NCBI RefSeq assembly: GCF_041262165.1 | Contig: NZ_JBGCBY010000007.1 | Location: 273,138-337,137 of the forward strand | Source: Streptacidiphilus sp041262165 | Lineage (GTDB): Bacteria; Actinomycetota; Actinomycetes; Streptomycetales; Streptomycetaceae | Direction of reading: 5' to 3' | DNA length: 64,000 bases | Shown: piece after piece, positions 44,570 through 53,800 of the stretch | Layout of the letters: every line of letters begins with the position of its first letter | How positions within the stretch are numbered: the first letter of the stretch is position 1 | Made by a program: the position numbers and the translations under genes | The notes under the pieces: model-generated | Database searches by the model: none | What the model saw: the letters and a program-made list of their open reading frames with translations, nothing else | Told to the model about the DNA's origin: nothing

Positions 44570-44610
44570 CTGGCTCTGTTCACGAGTTCGAACCTCGTGA
44601 ACAGAGCCAG
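44570..44610. terminator. perfect 17-bp stem-loop
   Basis: CTGGCTCTGTTCACGAG (44570-44586) is exactly complementary to 44594-44610, with the 7-base loop TTCGAAC. It lies 59 bp after the NmrA stop. No T-run follows. A strong factor-independent terminator is likely. Confidence 0.7.
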
Positions 44611-44625
44611 GTTGACGGTCGGCGG

Positions 44626-44781
44626 ATGCGTCCGGCGAGCTCGCAGCCTGAGCCCGCCCTCGACAACTGCGAGGGGTCGATCACCCAGAGCTCCGACATC
44701 ATCGTCAACCCCGATCCCGGACTTCCGGTCGACACCACTCCGATGTTCTCCAACGGGCAGTGCACCGTCGTGCAGCACTGA
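44626..44781 (+). CDS. possible 51-aa protein or gene end fragment
   Basis: ATG 44626 opens MRPASSQPEPALDNCEGSIT followed by QSSDIIVNPDPGLPVDTTPM and ends NGQCTVVQH. It looks like ordered extracellular-type sequence with two cysteines, but no signal peptide or ribosome site exists. It may be the last exported part of a gene whose front was lost just before the hairpin. Confidence 0.35.
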   Translation: MRPASSQPEPALDNCEGSITQSSDIIVNPDPGLPVDTTPMFSNGQCTVVQH

Positions 44782-44853
44782 GTTGCAGCAGTGCGCCACC
44801 CGCCCTCGGCAATCAAGTGTCACCGTGTCGGCGGATCGGGTAGGACTGCTTTC

Positions 44854-45711
44854 ATGACGCAGACAGGTCGTGAGCCGACCGTCCCGGAGATGCTGGCAGC
44901 CAACGAGAGGAACTGGGACGCCCGTACGCCCGTGCACGCGGCCAGCGACTTCTACGGGCTGGACGGCTCCCGCTCCTGCGCCGACTGGATGGCGCCGTTC
45001 GAGTGGGCGGACCTCGGCGACCTGCACGGGCGCACGGTGCTGCATCTGCAGTGCCACCTGGGCACCGAGACGCGTGCTCTCGCCGAGCAGGGTGCTGCGC
45101 ACACGGTGGGGCTCGACTTCTCCCGGGAGTCCGTCAGGCAGGCCCGGCGGCTGGCAACCGGGGCGGGGCCGAGCCTGGAGTTCGTCCAGGCCGACGTGCA
45201 CGACGCCGTCACCGCGCTCGGCGGGCGACGCTTCGACGTCGTCTACACCGGCAAGGGCGCGCTGTGCTACCTGCCCGACCTGGCCCGGTGGGCGCAGATC
45301 GTGCACGCGCTGCTGCGGCCGGGCGGGGTGCTGTACCTGGTTGAGTTCCACCCGCTGCTCAACTCGCTCGGCGCCACTCCCCAGCCGGACGAGGAACCGG
45401 GACACCTGCGGCTGCGCCGGGACTACTTGGGCGGCAGGGGGCCGCTGCGGATCGACAACGCCAGCACGTACACCGACGGACCACCGCTGGAACGGGCGAC
45501 GGTGAGTTACGAGTGGCGGCATGGAATCGGCGATGCCGTCGAAGCCGTGGCGGGTGCGGGGCTGCGGGTGGAGGTACTGCGCGAGACGGATCTGCTGCCG
45601 TGGCGCCGCTTTGCGGCAATGGTGCCCGGCGAGGGCGGCTGGTGGCGGCTACCGGAGCACGAGCCGAAGGTGCCGCTGATGTTCGCGCTGCGAGCCGTCC
45701 GGCCGGCCTGA
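44854..45711 (+). CDS. class I SAM-dependent methyltransferase
   Basis: 285 residues. Motif I reads VLHLQCHLGTETRALAEQGA (near 62), then VGLDFSRESV (acidic loop), FVQADVHD and FDVVYTGKGALCYLPDL, the typical Rossmann methyltransferase order. Family members with HLQCHFG-like motif I methylate small molecules. ATG 44854 begins MTQTGREPTVPEMLAANERN. Standing alone between a hairpin and a 500-bp gap; substrate unknown. Confidence 0.9.
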   Translation: MTQTGREPTVPEMLAANERNWDARTPVHAASDFYGLDGSRSCADWMAPFEWADLGDLHGRTVLHLQCHLGTETRALAEQGAAHTVGLDFSRESVRQARRLATGAGPSLEFVQADVHDAVTALGGRRFDVVYTGKGALCYLPDLARWAQIVHALLRPGGVLYLVEFHPLLNSLGATPQPDEEPGHLRLRRDYLGGRGPLRIDNASTYTDGPPLERATVSYEWRHGIGDAVEAVAGAGLRVEVLRETDLLPWRRFAAMVPGEGGWWRLPEHEPKVPLMFALRAVRPA

Positions 45712-46210
45712 CTCCGAGAGGGAGACGCCCGGCCACCGAATCCGATCTGCGGGCGCGAGCACGCCTGCGCCCGGATGCCGGGCCGAGGCGCGCGGATTCC
45801 GTCTTCAAGCGCATGCGTCCGGGTTGGGTTGACGACGCACTCAACACAGCCACCACCGATACCTCCGCGGAGGTCAATGGATCGACGCGGCAGCCGAAGC
45901 TATTCGGAGCGTGCACTATTCCTTCGTAGGATTCGGTTCTGGGCTGTATCACGGACCCGTCGGGTTCGTCCGCAGGGCCGTCGTCGCCGAGCAGCCGCGC
46001 CTCGTGGAACCCGTCGATCCTCGAAGCTACGGACCGGGCGGAAGGGCGCGCTGGGCGTTGCGCCGTGCCAGTCGGGAGGCGGACATCCGTGCGTGCTTGA
46101 GCCGGGTGCACGTACAGGACCAGGACGGCCTCGCCGATGAGTTCGGCGATGTCGGCGACCTCGGCAGCGGAGCACGAGGGATGAGCTCCGCGAGCACGGC
46201 TCAGGCACTC
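45712..46210. other. 499-bp intergenic region, no supported gene
   Basis: Between the methyltransferase and the convergent aminotransferase. A minus-strand stretch (46040-46190) reads SAAEVADIAELIGEAVLVLYV in one frame, which may be a scrap of a protein, but start and family are absent. No structure of note. Confidence 0.35.
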
Positions 46211-47389
46211 CTAGAGGGCCGCGGTGAGTATGGCGAGGACCTCGACGGCGCGGTCGATCTCGGTCTCGGTGTTGTAGTAGTGCGGCGAGAGTCGTACCAG
46301 CGGGTGGACGTCCCGGTCCTCGGTGTCGAACTGGGTCTGCACCGGGTCGGTTGTGCTGACGTTGATGCCGTTCCCGGCGAGGGCAGCCGCGACATCGGCA
46401 GGCGCCATGCCGTCGACCTTGCAGGTCACGATCGCGCACCGCCGCCGGCCGAGGTCGTGGGTGGTGACGCCGGACACAGCGTCCAGCCGGTCGCGCAGAT
46501 AGGCCCCGAGGTCCAGGGCGCGCCGGCCGATCGCGTCCATGCCGAGGTTTAGGGCTTGCTGGACGGCGCTACTCAGGCCCAGGGCGTTAGCGTAGCTGAC
46601 CTCCCATGTGTCGAAACGCCGCGCGCCGTGGTGCCAGGTGAAGCTGCGCTTGCCGTCCCATGTGGCGGCGGCTATCTCGGTCACGTGCGGCTCCAGGTAG
46701 GAAAGTGCCTCGGGGCGGACCCACAGGAAGCCCGTGCCGCGTGGGCCGCGCAGGAACTTGCGGCCGGTGGCGGTGAGCATGTCGCAGCCGAGCTCGGCGA
46801 CGTCCACGGGGAACTGGCCGACGGACTGGGTGGCGTCGAGGAGGAAGGGAACGCCGGCGGCGCGGGTGATGCGTCCGATCTCGGCGGCCGGGTTGACCAA
46901 GCCTCCGCTGGTGGGGACGTGGGCGATGCCCACCAGCTTGGTGCGGTCGTCGATCAGGTTCGCCAGGGCGGTGGTGTCGAGCTGGCCGGACTCGTCGTTG
47001 GGGACGACGACGACCTCGGCGCCGGTGCGCTGGGCTATCTGCAGGTAGGCCAGGACACTGCTGCCGTACTCGGCCCGGCCTGTGAGGATGCGGTCGCCCG
47101 GCTTGAACGTCATGGAGTAGAACGCGGCGTTCCAGGCGTGGGTGGAGTTGTCGAACAGCGCGATCTCGTCCGCCTGGCCGCCCACGAGTCGGGCGATGTG
47201 CCCGTAGGTGGCGTCGACGCGGTCCCGTTCCTGGTCCGCGGCCTCGTAGCCGCCGATCGCGGCCTCCAGCTCCAGGTGGGAGGTCACGGCCTTGAGCGTC
47301 TGCCGCGACAGCAGACCCGCACCAGCGTTGTTGAGGTGGATCCGGTTCGCGGTGCCCGGGGTGTCCCGGCGGAGCGCTTCGATGTCCAT
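46211..47389 (-). CDS. PLP-dependent aminotransferase class V (CsdA/isopenicillin epimerase-like)
   Basis: 392 residues. PLP lysine is Lys211 in TATGRKFLRGPRGTGF; cofactor residues are FDNSTHAWNAAF, the Asp in LLDATQSVGQFP, and HVPTSGG. Class V members are cysteine desulfurases, selenocysteine lyases or amino acid epimerases. No active-site Cys loop of SufS type was seen, so an epimerase or lyase role on a small amino compound is more likely. ATG 47389 (MDIEALRR) follows AGGG; the longer frame to 47428 is a tail of basic residues. Divergent from a LysR gene. Confidence 0.9.
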   Translation of the reverse strand: MDIEALRRDTPGTANRIHLNNAGAGLLSRQTLKAVTSHLELEAAIGGYEAADQERDRVDATYGHIARLVGGQADEIALFDNSTHAWNAAFYSMTFKPGDRILTGRAEYGSSVLAYLQIAQRTGAEVVVVPNDESGQLDTTALANLIDDRTKLVGIAHVPTSGGLVNPAAEIGRITRAAGVPFLLDATQSVGQFPVDVAELGCDMLTATGRKFLRGPRGTGFLWVRPEALSYLEPHVTEIAAATWDGKRSFTWHHGARRFDTWEVSYANALGLSSAVQQALNLGMDAIGRRALDLGAYLRDRLDAVSGVTTHDLGRRRCAIVTCKVDGMAPADVAAALAGNGINVSTTDPVQTQFDTEDRDVHPLVRLSPHYYNTETEIDRAVEVLAILTAAL

Positions 47390-47448
47390 GCCCTTTTTCC
47401 CTTGTGTGCGGCGTTGCTCTTCCCTCACACAGTGCCAAAGGGCATCTC

Positions 47449-47462
47449 TTCAGTAAAGTGAA
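47449..47462. promoter_or_regulatory. candidate LysR box
   Basis: TTCAGTAAAGTGAA in the 121-bp gap between the aminotransferase and lysR starts fits the T-N11-A dyad of LysR regulators (outer arms TTCA/TGAA) and is the most AT-rich spot there. Confidence 0.5.
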
Positions 47463-47510
47463 TGTTTCTGGATGAGACAGGCCACAGAATCTGATGAATG
47501 GAGTCGGGGC

Positions 47511-48404
47511 GTGTACAACCTGCGTCGCCTGGAGGTCCTGCGGGAGTTGAAGTACCGCGGCACGCTGGCCGCTGTCGCGTCGGCCATGTCCTACAGCCCC
47601 TCGGCCGTCTCCCAGCAGTTGACGCTGCTGGAGTCCGAAGTCGGCGCACCGCTGCTGGAACGGGAAGGCCGGGGGGTCCGGCTGACCCCGCAGGCGGAGA
47701 TCCTGGTCGCCCGCACAGAGAAGGTACTGCGGGAACTGGAGCGCGCCGAGGCGGAGATCGCGGCCTCGCTGCAGGAGGTGTCCGGGACGATCAGGGTGGC
47801 GGCCTTCCAGACCGCGATGCTCGCATTGCTGCCGGTCGCGTTGACCTGGCTGCGGGAGAACCATCCTCGGATCAGGGTGGAGGCCACGCAGGCCGAGCCC
47901 AACACCTCGCTGCCCGGTCTGCTCACCCGGGACTTCGACCTCGTGATCGACGAGATGTTCCCCGGCCACGCGCGGCCGGCCCGTGCTTCTGAGTTCGAGC
48001 ACCACCTGCTGGGCAAGGACGCCATGCGGCTGGCCACCCCCGCACCCGTGATGTCGCTCGCTGATCTGGCCGAGCGCGCCTGGGTGATGGAACCCGCAGG
48101 CACGCCCGCCCGGGCATGGACGACGGCCGTCTGTCACGCCGCCGGCTTCGAGCCGGACGTCGCCTACGTATCCGCGGACATGCTGGTCCACGTACGGCTT
48201 GTCGAGCAGGGCCACGCGGTGGCCTTCCTGCCCGACATGCTGTGGTTCGACCGCGCCCCCGGCCTCATCCTCGACGGCTCCGCAGGCCACACCCGTACCG
48301 TGCTCACGACCGTACGCGCAGGATCCGGGGAGCACCCCCGGATCCGGACATTCCTGACCGCGATGCGCCACGCGATCGCCGAACTGCCCGCCCACACCGA
48401 GTGA
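47511..48404 (+). CDS. LysR-family transcriptional regulator
   Basis: 297 residues. Starts at GTG 47511 (VYNLRRLEVLRELKYRGTL), with GGAG about 7 bases before; upstream codons are not conserved in the family. The winged helix-turn-helix is LAAVASAMSYSPSAVSQQLTLLESEVGAPLLERE, and the effector domain begins GTIRVAAFQTAMLALLPVAL. Divergent from the aminotransferase, which is the classical target arrangement. Confidence 0.93.
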   Translation: MYNLRRLEVLRELKYRGTLAAVASAMSYSPSAVSQQLTLLESEVGAPLLEREGRGVRLTPQAEILVARTEKVLRELERAEAEIAASLQEVSGTIRVAAFQTAMLALLPVALTWLRENHPRIRVEATQAEPNTSLPGLLTRDFDLVIDEMFPGHARPARASEFEHHLLGKDAMRLATPAPVMSLADLAERAWVMEPAGTPARAWTTAVCHAAGFEPDVAYVSADMLVHVRLVEQGHAVAFLPDMLWFDRAPGLILDGSAGHTRTVLTTVRAGSGEHPRIRTFLTAMRHAIAELPAHTE

Positions 48405-48477
48405 CCGCCGCATGAGGGGCAGCAGAGACAAAACGCAGCGGCGTCGGTGTACTCAGGAGCTGGAGCTCAGCGGGACA

Positions 48478-50127
48478 TCAACGGCCTTGGAGGGACTTGA
48501 CGTTGTTGCCGAAGGTCCAGCCCAGTGAGCCGTCCCAGTTGACCGACCAGGTCATGAGCCCCTTCAGAGCACCACCGAAGGCGTTCCACGACTGACTGAC
48601 CAGGCTCGGCGTCATGTAGCCACCGCCCGCGCCGGGTTGGGCCGGCAGGCCGGGCACCTGCTTGTCGTACGGCACCTTGATCGTGGTGCCCTGGACGACC
48701 AGTCCGTTGTTCAGGCACGTGGTCTGTGCGGTGAAGCCCTGGACGGTACCGGCCTGGTAGGAGTCGCCGGAGCAGCCGTACATGCTGCCGTTGTAGTACT
48801 GCATGTTCAGCCACCACAGTCGCCCGTTGTCGGCGTACTTCTTGACGATCGGCAGGTAGGCGCCCCAGATTGACCCGTAGGTGATGCTTCCGCCGGTGAC
48901 GTACGCGGTTTCGGGGGCCATCGTCAGGCCGAACCCCGCAGGCATCTGTGCCAGCACACCGTCGATGATGCGCTCCAGGTTGGCCTGGGCGGCGGAGAGC
49001 GTGTTGATGTTGCCGCTTCCGGTCAGGCCGGTCTCGATGTCGATGTCGATTCCGTCGAAGTTGTATGTCTTGAGGATCGGGACGACGGTTGCCACGAACC
49101 GGTCGGCGACGGCACTGGAGCTCAGGTCGATGCCTGCGGCGGCACCACCGATCGACATCAGGATCGTCGCCCCGGCCGCCTTGGCCTGGCACATCTCGGC
49201 GGGGGTCGGGACCTTGACGTTCGTGTCCATGCCGTCCTGCCACTCGACGGTGCCGTCCGAGAGGATCACCGGGAAGGCGGCGTTGATGACGTTGTAGCCG
49301 TGCGCGGCGATCCGGCTGTCCGTGATGGGTATCCAGCCCAGGCCGGGGTGGACCCCGTTGAGGGCGCCGTCCCAGTTCTCCCAGTAGCCCTGCAGGACCT
49401 TGCCCGACGGCCTGGGCTTCGTGGCGCAGGTCGCGCCCGGCGGCGTGGTGGAGGGCGGCGCTGTGGTCGGCGGGGCGGTGGTGGGCGGAGTGGTTGTCGG
49501 CGGAGCGGTGGTGGGCGGGGTCGTAGTGGGCGGGGCCGTGGTCGGCGGCGCGGTGGTCGGCGTGGGGCTGCTGCCGCCGGGGCCGGTGAGCGACACGTCG
49601 TCCGCGTAGTACGCGGGCTGCGCGTACCAGCCGTGCAGGTAGACGGTCACCGTGGTGGTGTTTGCCCCGGTGGTGAAGCCGACGCTGAGCTGGCTGTACG
49701 ACGGGCTGTTCGGCGTCCAGATGGACGGGTCACTGGTGCCGCCGGTGCCGGTCGCGCCCAGGTAGACGTAGCTTCCCTGGACGTAGGCGCTCAACGTGTA
49801 CTGGGAGTTGGGCTGCACGCTGATGGTCTGGGTGCACTGGGCGTCGTCCTGGCCGGTCGGCGTGGCCTTGAGCGCGGAGGCGCCGGAGTGGACCGGGCTG
49901 CTGACGGCCGCGCCGGAGCCGCTGGAGCAGGTCCAGCCGGAGAGTCCGCTCTCGAATCCGGGGTTGGCCACCAGGTTGGCGGTGGCAGCCCCGGCCGCGC
50001 CGGAGCCGGCCACGAGGATGCCGGCACCGATGACGGCGACGGCGCTCGCTCCGGCGAGGGAGCGCCTCAGGACGGTTGGTTGGTGCTTGGCGCGGCTGGT
50101 CCGGTTCACCTGCGATGCGCGTTCCAC
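48478..50127 (-). CDS. secreted GH18 chitinase with N-terminal carbohydrate-binding module
   Basis: 549 residues. GTG 50127 follows GAGGG. A long signal peptide (LRRSLAGASAVAVIGAGILV) leads to a CBM (about 45-190, NPGFESGLSGW and DDVSLTG), then a linker of repeated PTTAPPTTTPP units, then GH18 (about 245-545). The catalytic DxxDxDxE motif is FDGIDIDIETG with Glu365 as acid; QGYWENWDG and MSIGG (SxGG) are the flanking motifs. It hydrolyses chitin outside the cell. The upstream DasR-like/chitinase box indicates induction by chitin breakdown products. Confidence 0.94.
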   Translation of the reverse strand: MERASQVNRTSRAKHQPTVLRRSLAGASAVAVIGAGILVAGSGAAGAATANLVANPGFESGLSGWTCSSGSGAAVSSPVHSGASALKATPTGQDDAQCTQTISVQPNSQYTLSAYVQGSYVYLGATGTGGTSDPSIWTPNSPSYSQLSVGFTTGANTTTVTVYLHGWYAQPAYYADDVSLTGPGGSSPTPTTAPPTTAPPTTTPPTTAPPTTTPPTTAPPTTAPPSTTPPGATCATKPRPSGKVLQGYWENWDGALNGVHPGLGWIPITDSRIAAHGYNVINAAFPVILSDGTVEWQDGMDTNVKVPTPAEMCQAKAAGATILMSIGGAAAGIDLSSSAVADRFVATVVPILKTYNFDGIDIDIETGLTGSGNINTLSAAQANLERIIDGVLAQMPAGFGLTMAPETAYVTGGSITYGSIWGAYLPIVKKYADNGRLWWLNMQYYNGSMYGCSGDSYQAGTVQGFTAQTTCLNNGLVVQGTTIKVPYDKQVPGLPAQPGAGGGYMTPSLVSQSWNAFGGALKGLMTWSVNWDGSLGWTFGNNVKSLQGR

Positions 50128-50359
50128 GGTCGCCCTCTGCGGGCGAGGAGCTCGGAGCGGCTCGCTCGCGGCCTGGTCTGCTTCGAGGCGGCCGGGATCC
50201 GGGCAAGGGCGGAAATCACCCGACAGACGTGAAGTACGCGACCTCCGACGGAACATGCTGTGCTCCCTTCGCGCCGAGCGCCATAGACATGACAGACGCG
50301 TGGGGGCGTGACGCCCGGCCCTGGGTGAGATGGGGACATGTGGGGCTGTGCCGGACCGG

Positions 50360-50404
50360 AGCGTAGAAGGGGCGGCAAGGGCTCGTCAATAGGTCTGGAC
50401 CAAT
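50360..50404 (-). promoter_or_regulatory. chitinase promoter with DasR-like/chitinase box
   Basis: On the minus strand TGGTCCAGACCT (50391-50402) is identical to the 12-bp repeat of Streptomyces chitinase promoters and similar to the DasR site ACTGGTCTAGACCA. It overlaps the region just before TTGACG (50384-50389). TACGCT (50360-50365) follows after 18 bases as -10. The leader to the GTG is about 225 bases. Confidence 0.65.
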
Positions 50405-50615
50405 GAGGGTCATTCGGTCCGAAGTCGCCGGCGCATGCGGTGCGCACGGCATGCACAGGTCGGACGACGACGGCGCACATGTGCCGGCGGTGGATCACCG
50501 TCCGGAACGCCCGCCACCGCCCTGCCCCTTCGTCGTTTGGGACTTGACTGCGCGTCAGGGACGGCAGTGGCCCAAGGACACGGGGCACGTAAAAGCATTC
50601 CGACCGTTGCATCGC

Positions 50616-50673
50616 TTGACATGTACGGAGGCTTGTCATAAACCACTGAGTGAGAGAGCGCTCTCTCAGTCAG
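50616..50673 (+). promoter_or_regulatory. GH3 promoter and LacI-type operator
   Basis: TTGACA (50616-50621) and a TA-rich -10 around 50637-50643 form the promoter. Directly after it lies TGAGAGAGCGCTCTCTCA (50651-50668), a perfect 18-bp palindrome inside a 28-bp dyad (50646-50673, one mismatch pair). LacI-family sugar regulators such as CebR bind GAGAGCGCTCTC-like sites at the start point. Confidence 0.7.
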
Positions 50674-50887
50674 GGTCGTCAAACGCGCCCAGTTCCATCG
50701 GCTCGGCCCGCCCGCCCACACGCATGCCCACCGACCGAGCCCTTGGACGAAGGGAACGGACTCCCTTCCCGCAGTCGATCCCTGCTTCCCACCAACGGCT
50801 CCATGACGGCCAACCACCTGGCGAGCCCTTGAGTGCCCCGGTCCCACCCATGACCGAATCGATCCACAGAGGAAGGTACGGACAGGC

Positions 50888-53800
50888 ATGAGGCTTCTCT
50901 CCCACCCGTTGCCGCCGGCGCGCGGCAGAATGCGAGCGCCCCGCCGCAGGCCCGCGTTCCGCGCGCTACTGACCGTGGTGGCACTGTTGGCCCTGTCGCT
51001 CGCCGGTGCGCACACCACGGCCTACGCCGCCGGCAGCGCCCCCTTCGGCGGTACCGCAGCCGCAGTGCCGGGCACGGTCCAGGCAGCCAACTACGACACC
51101 GGCGGCCAGGGAGTCGCCTACAACGTCAGCTCCACCAACGGCACCGCCAACAGCTACCGAACCGACGGGGTCGACCTGGAGGTCACCGCCGACACACAGG
51201 ACACCACCCCGGCCGGCGGCACCGACGACATGGGTTGGACCACAGCGGGACAGTGGTTCAAGTACACCGTCAACGTCGCCACGGCCGGAACCTACAGCGT
51301 CGCCTTCCGGGTGGCCTCCCCGTACGGGATCACCGACGCGCTGCACATCGCCGACTCCTCGGGCACCAACCTCAGCGGCTCCGTCGCCGTCCCCAACACC
51401 GGCGGCTACGAGACCTGGGCCACGGTCACGGCCAGCGTGAGCCTGACGGCCGGTCAGCAGACGCTCACCGTCGACCAGGACTCCAACGGCTGGAACTTCC
51501 ACTACCTGGCCTTCACCCTCGGATCGGGCGGCGGCGGTGGAGGCACTGGCGGTGACCAGCCGTTCGGCGGGGTGCCGGCCCCTGTGCCGGGCACGGTCCA
51601 GGGGGCGAACTACGACACCGGCGGTCAGGGAGTGGCCTACAACGTCAGCTCCACCAACGGTAGCGCCAACAGCTACCGCTCCGACGGGGTGGACCTTGAG
51701 GCCACCGCGGACACGCAGGACACGGGCGCGGCCGGTGGCGCCTACAACGTGGGGTGGACCGCATCAGGACAGTGGTTCAAGTACACCGTCCAAGTGGCCA
51801 CCGCCGGGATCTACACGGTGAGTCTCCGAGTGGCCGCGCAGAGCGCGATCACCGACGCGCTGCACATCGCCAACTCCTCCGGGACCAATCTGAGCGGTTC
51901 GGTCGCCGTGCCGAACACCGGGAGCTACCAGACCTGGACTACGGTCACCGCCAGCCTGAGCCTGACGGCCGGTCAGCAGACGCTGACCGTCGACCAGGAC
52001 GCCGGCGGCTGGAACCTCCACTACCTCGCCTTCACCCAGGGCTCGGGTGGCGGTGGCGGCGGCCCGACCGAGTACTGCGGCACGCAGGACCTCGCGCTGG
52101 ACCAGCCGACCACGGCCTCCTCGACCCAGGACGCCACCAACTACCCGGCGGCCGACGCCACCGACGGCGACCCCGGCACCCGCTGGTCCAGCGCGGCCAG
52201 TGACCCGCAGTGGCTGGAGGTCGACCTCGGTTCCCCGCAGCAGATCTGCAGCGTGAACCTGCTGTGGGAGGACGCGTACGCCTCGGCGTTCCAGGTCCAG
52301 GTGTCCAACGACAACTCGAACTGGACCTCGGTCTACTCCACCACGACCGGCACCGGCGGCAAGCAGTCGATATCCGTCTTGGCGACCGACCGCTACATCC
52401 GCGTGTACGGTACGGCGCGGGCCACCCAGTTCGGCTACTCGATCTTCGAGTTCGATGTCTACGGCCTGACCACCGTGGCCCCGGTCACCGGTGGCAACGG
52501 CAACGGCGGCAATGGCACCTGCTCGTGGGTCGGCTCCACCGCGCCGGTCGCCCAGCGGGTCCAGCAGGTACTCAACACCATGGACCAGTCGGAGGAACTC
52601 AGCCTGGTCGCCGGCGACGGCACCTCGTCCTACATCGGCCATATCCCCGGCATCCCCAATCTGTGCATCGCGCCGACCAACATGCAGGACGGCCCGAACG
52701 GGGTCGGTGACGGGACCGGTGGCGTGACGGCCTTCCCGGACGGTGAGAACGCCGCCGCGACCTGGGACCCGGCGCTGATCCAGCAGGAGGGTTCGGCGAT
52801 CGGGAACGAGTTCGCCGGCAAGGGTGTGAACGTCTCGCTCGGCCCGACCACCAACCTGGTCCGCGACCCGCGCTGGGGCCGGACCTACGAGACCTACGGC
52901 GAGGACCCGTACCTGGCCGGCCAGATCACCTCGGCCGAGGTCCAGGGCCTGCAGAGCCAGGACGTGATGGCCATGGTCAAGCACACCGCGGCCTACGACC
53001 AGGAGCAGTACCCCAACGGCAGCAACAAGGAGACCGTCAGTCAGAAGGCACTCGAGGAGCTCTACCTGGCGCCGTTCGAGTCGTCCATCGAGAAGTCCGC
53101 GCCGGCCGCGTTCATGTGCTCCTACGCCGTGGTCAACGGGGCTGCCTCCTGCCAGAACGCCGACATCCAGCAGAAGGGGCTCGACGGCGAGGCGAACTTC
53201 GGCGGCTTTATCACCTCGGACTGGGGCGCGGACTACTCCAGCGTCCCGTCAACCGAGGCAGGCATGGACGTGGCGATGCCGTTCTCCGATGCCGCCGCCC
53301 TGTCCGCCGCTCTCACCGCCGGCACGCTGAGCCAGGCGACACTCAACGCGAACGTCGCCCGGATCCTGACCGAGATGTTCGCCTTCGGGATGTTCGACAA
53401 TCCGCAGACCGGCTCGCTCTCCACCACCGTCACCTCCGCGGCGCACCAGCAGACCGCGCTGCAGCTCGGCGAGGAGGGCTCGGTCCTGTTGAAGAACAAC
53501 GGCCTGCTGCCGCTCAACCCGAACGGCAACGAGTCGATCGCGGTGATCGGCACCGACGGCGGTGCCGGGGTGGAGCTCGCCGGCGGCGGCAGCGGCACGG
53601 TCACCAGTTCCAACACGATCTGGCCGATCACCGGCATCCAGAACGCGGCCGGCCCGAACGTCAAGGTCACCTACACCCAGGGCAACGACAACGGCACCAC
53701 CGACATCCCGCAGGCCGTGGCCGCGGCCCAGGCCGCCACCGACGCGATCATCTACGTCAACGCGCCGGAGGGCGAGGAGAGCGACCTGACCACGCTCAAC

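Noticed and set aside
44586..44600. tRNA-like T-loop (GTTCGAACC)
   Set aside because: No anticodon or acceptor stem can be drawn; it is the loop of a simple perfect hairpin.
49440..49575. Tandem DNA repeats as a mobile or regulatory element
   Set aside because: They encode the Pro/Thr linker of the chitinase and are typical of secreted glycosidases.
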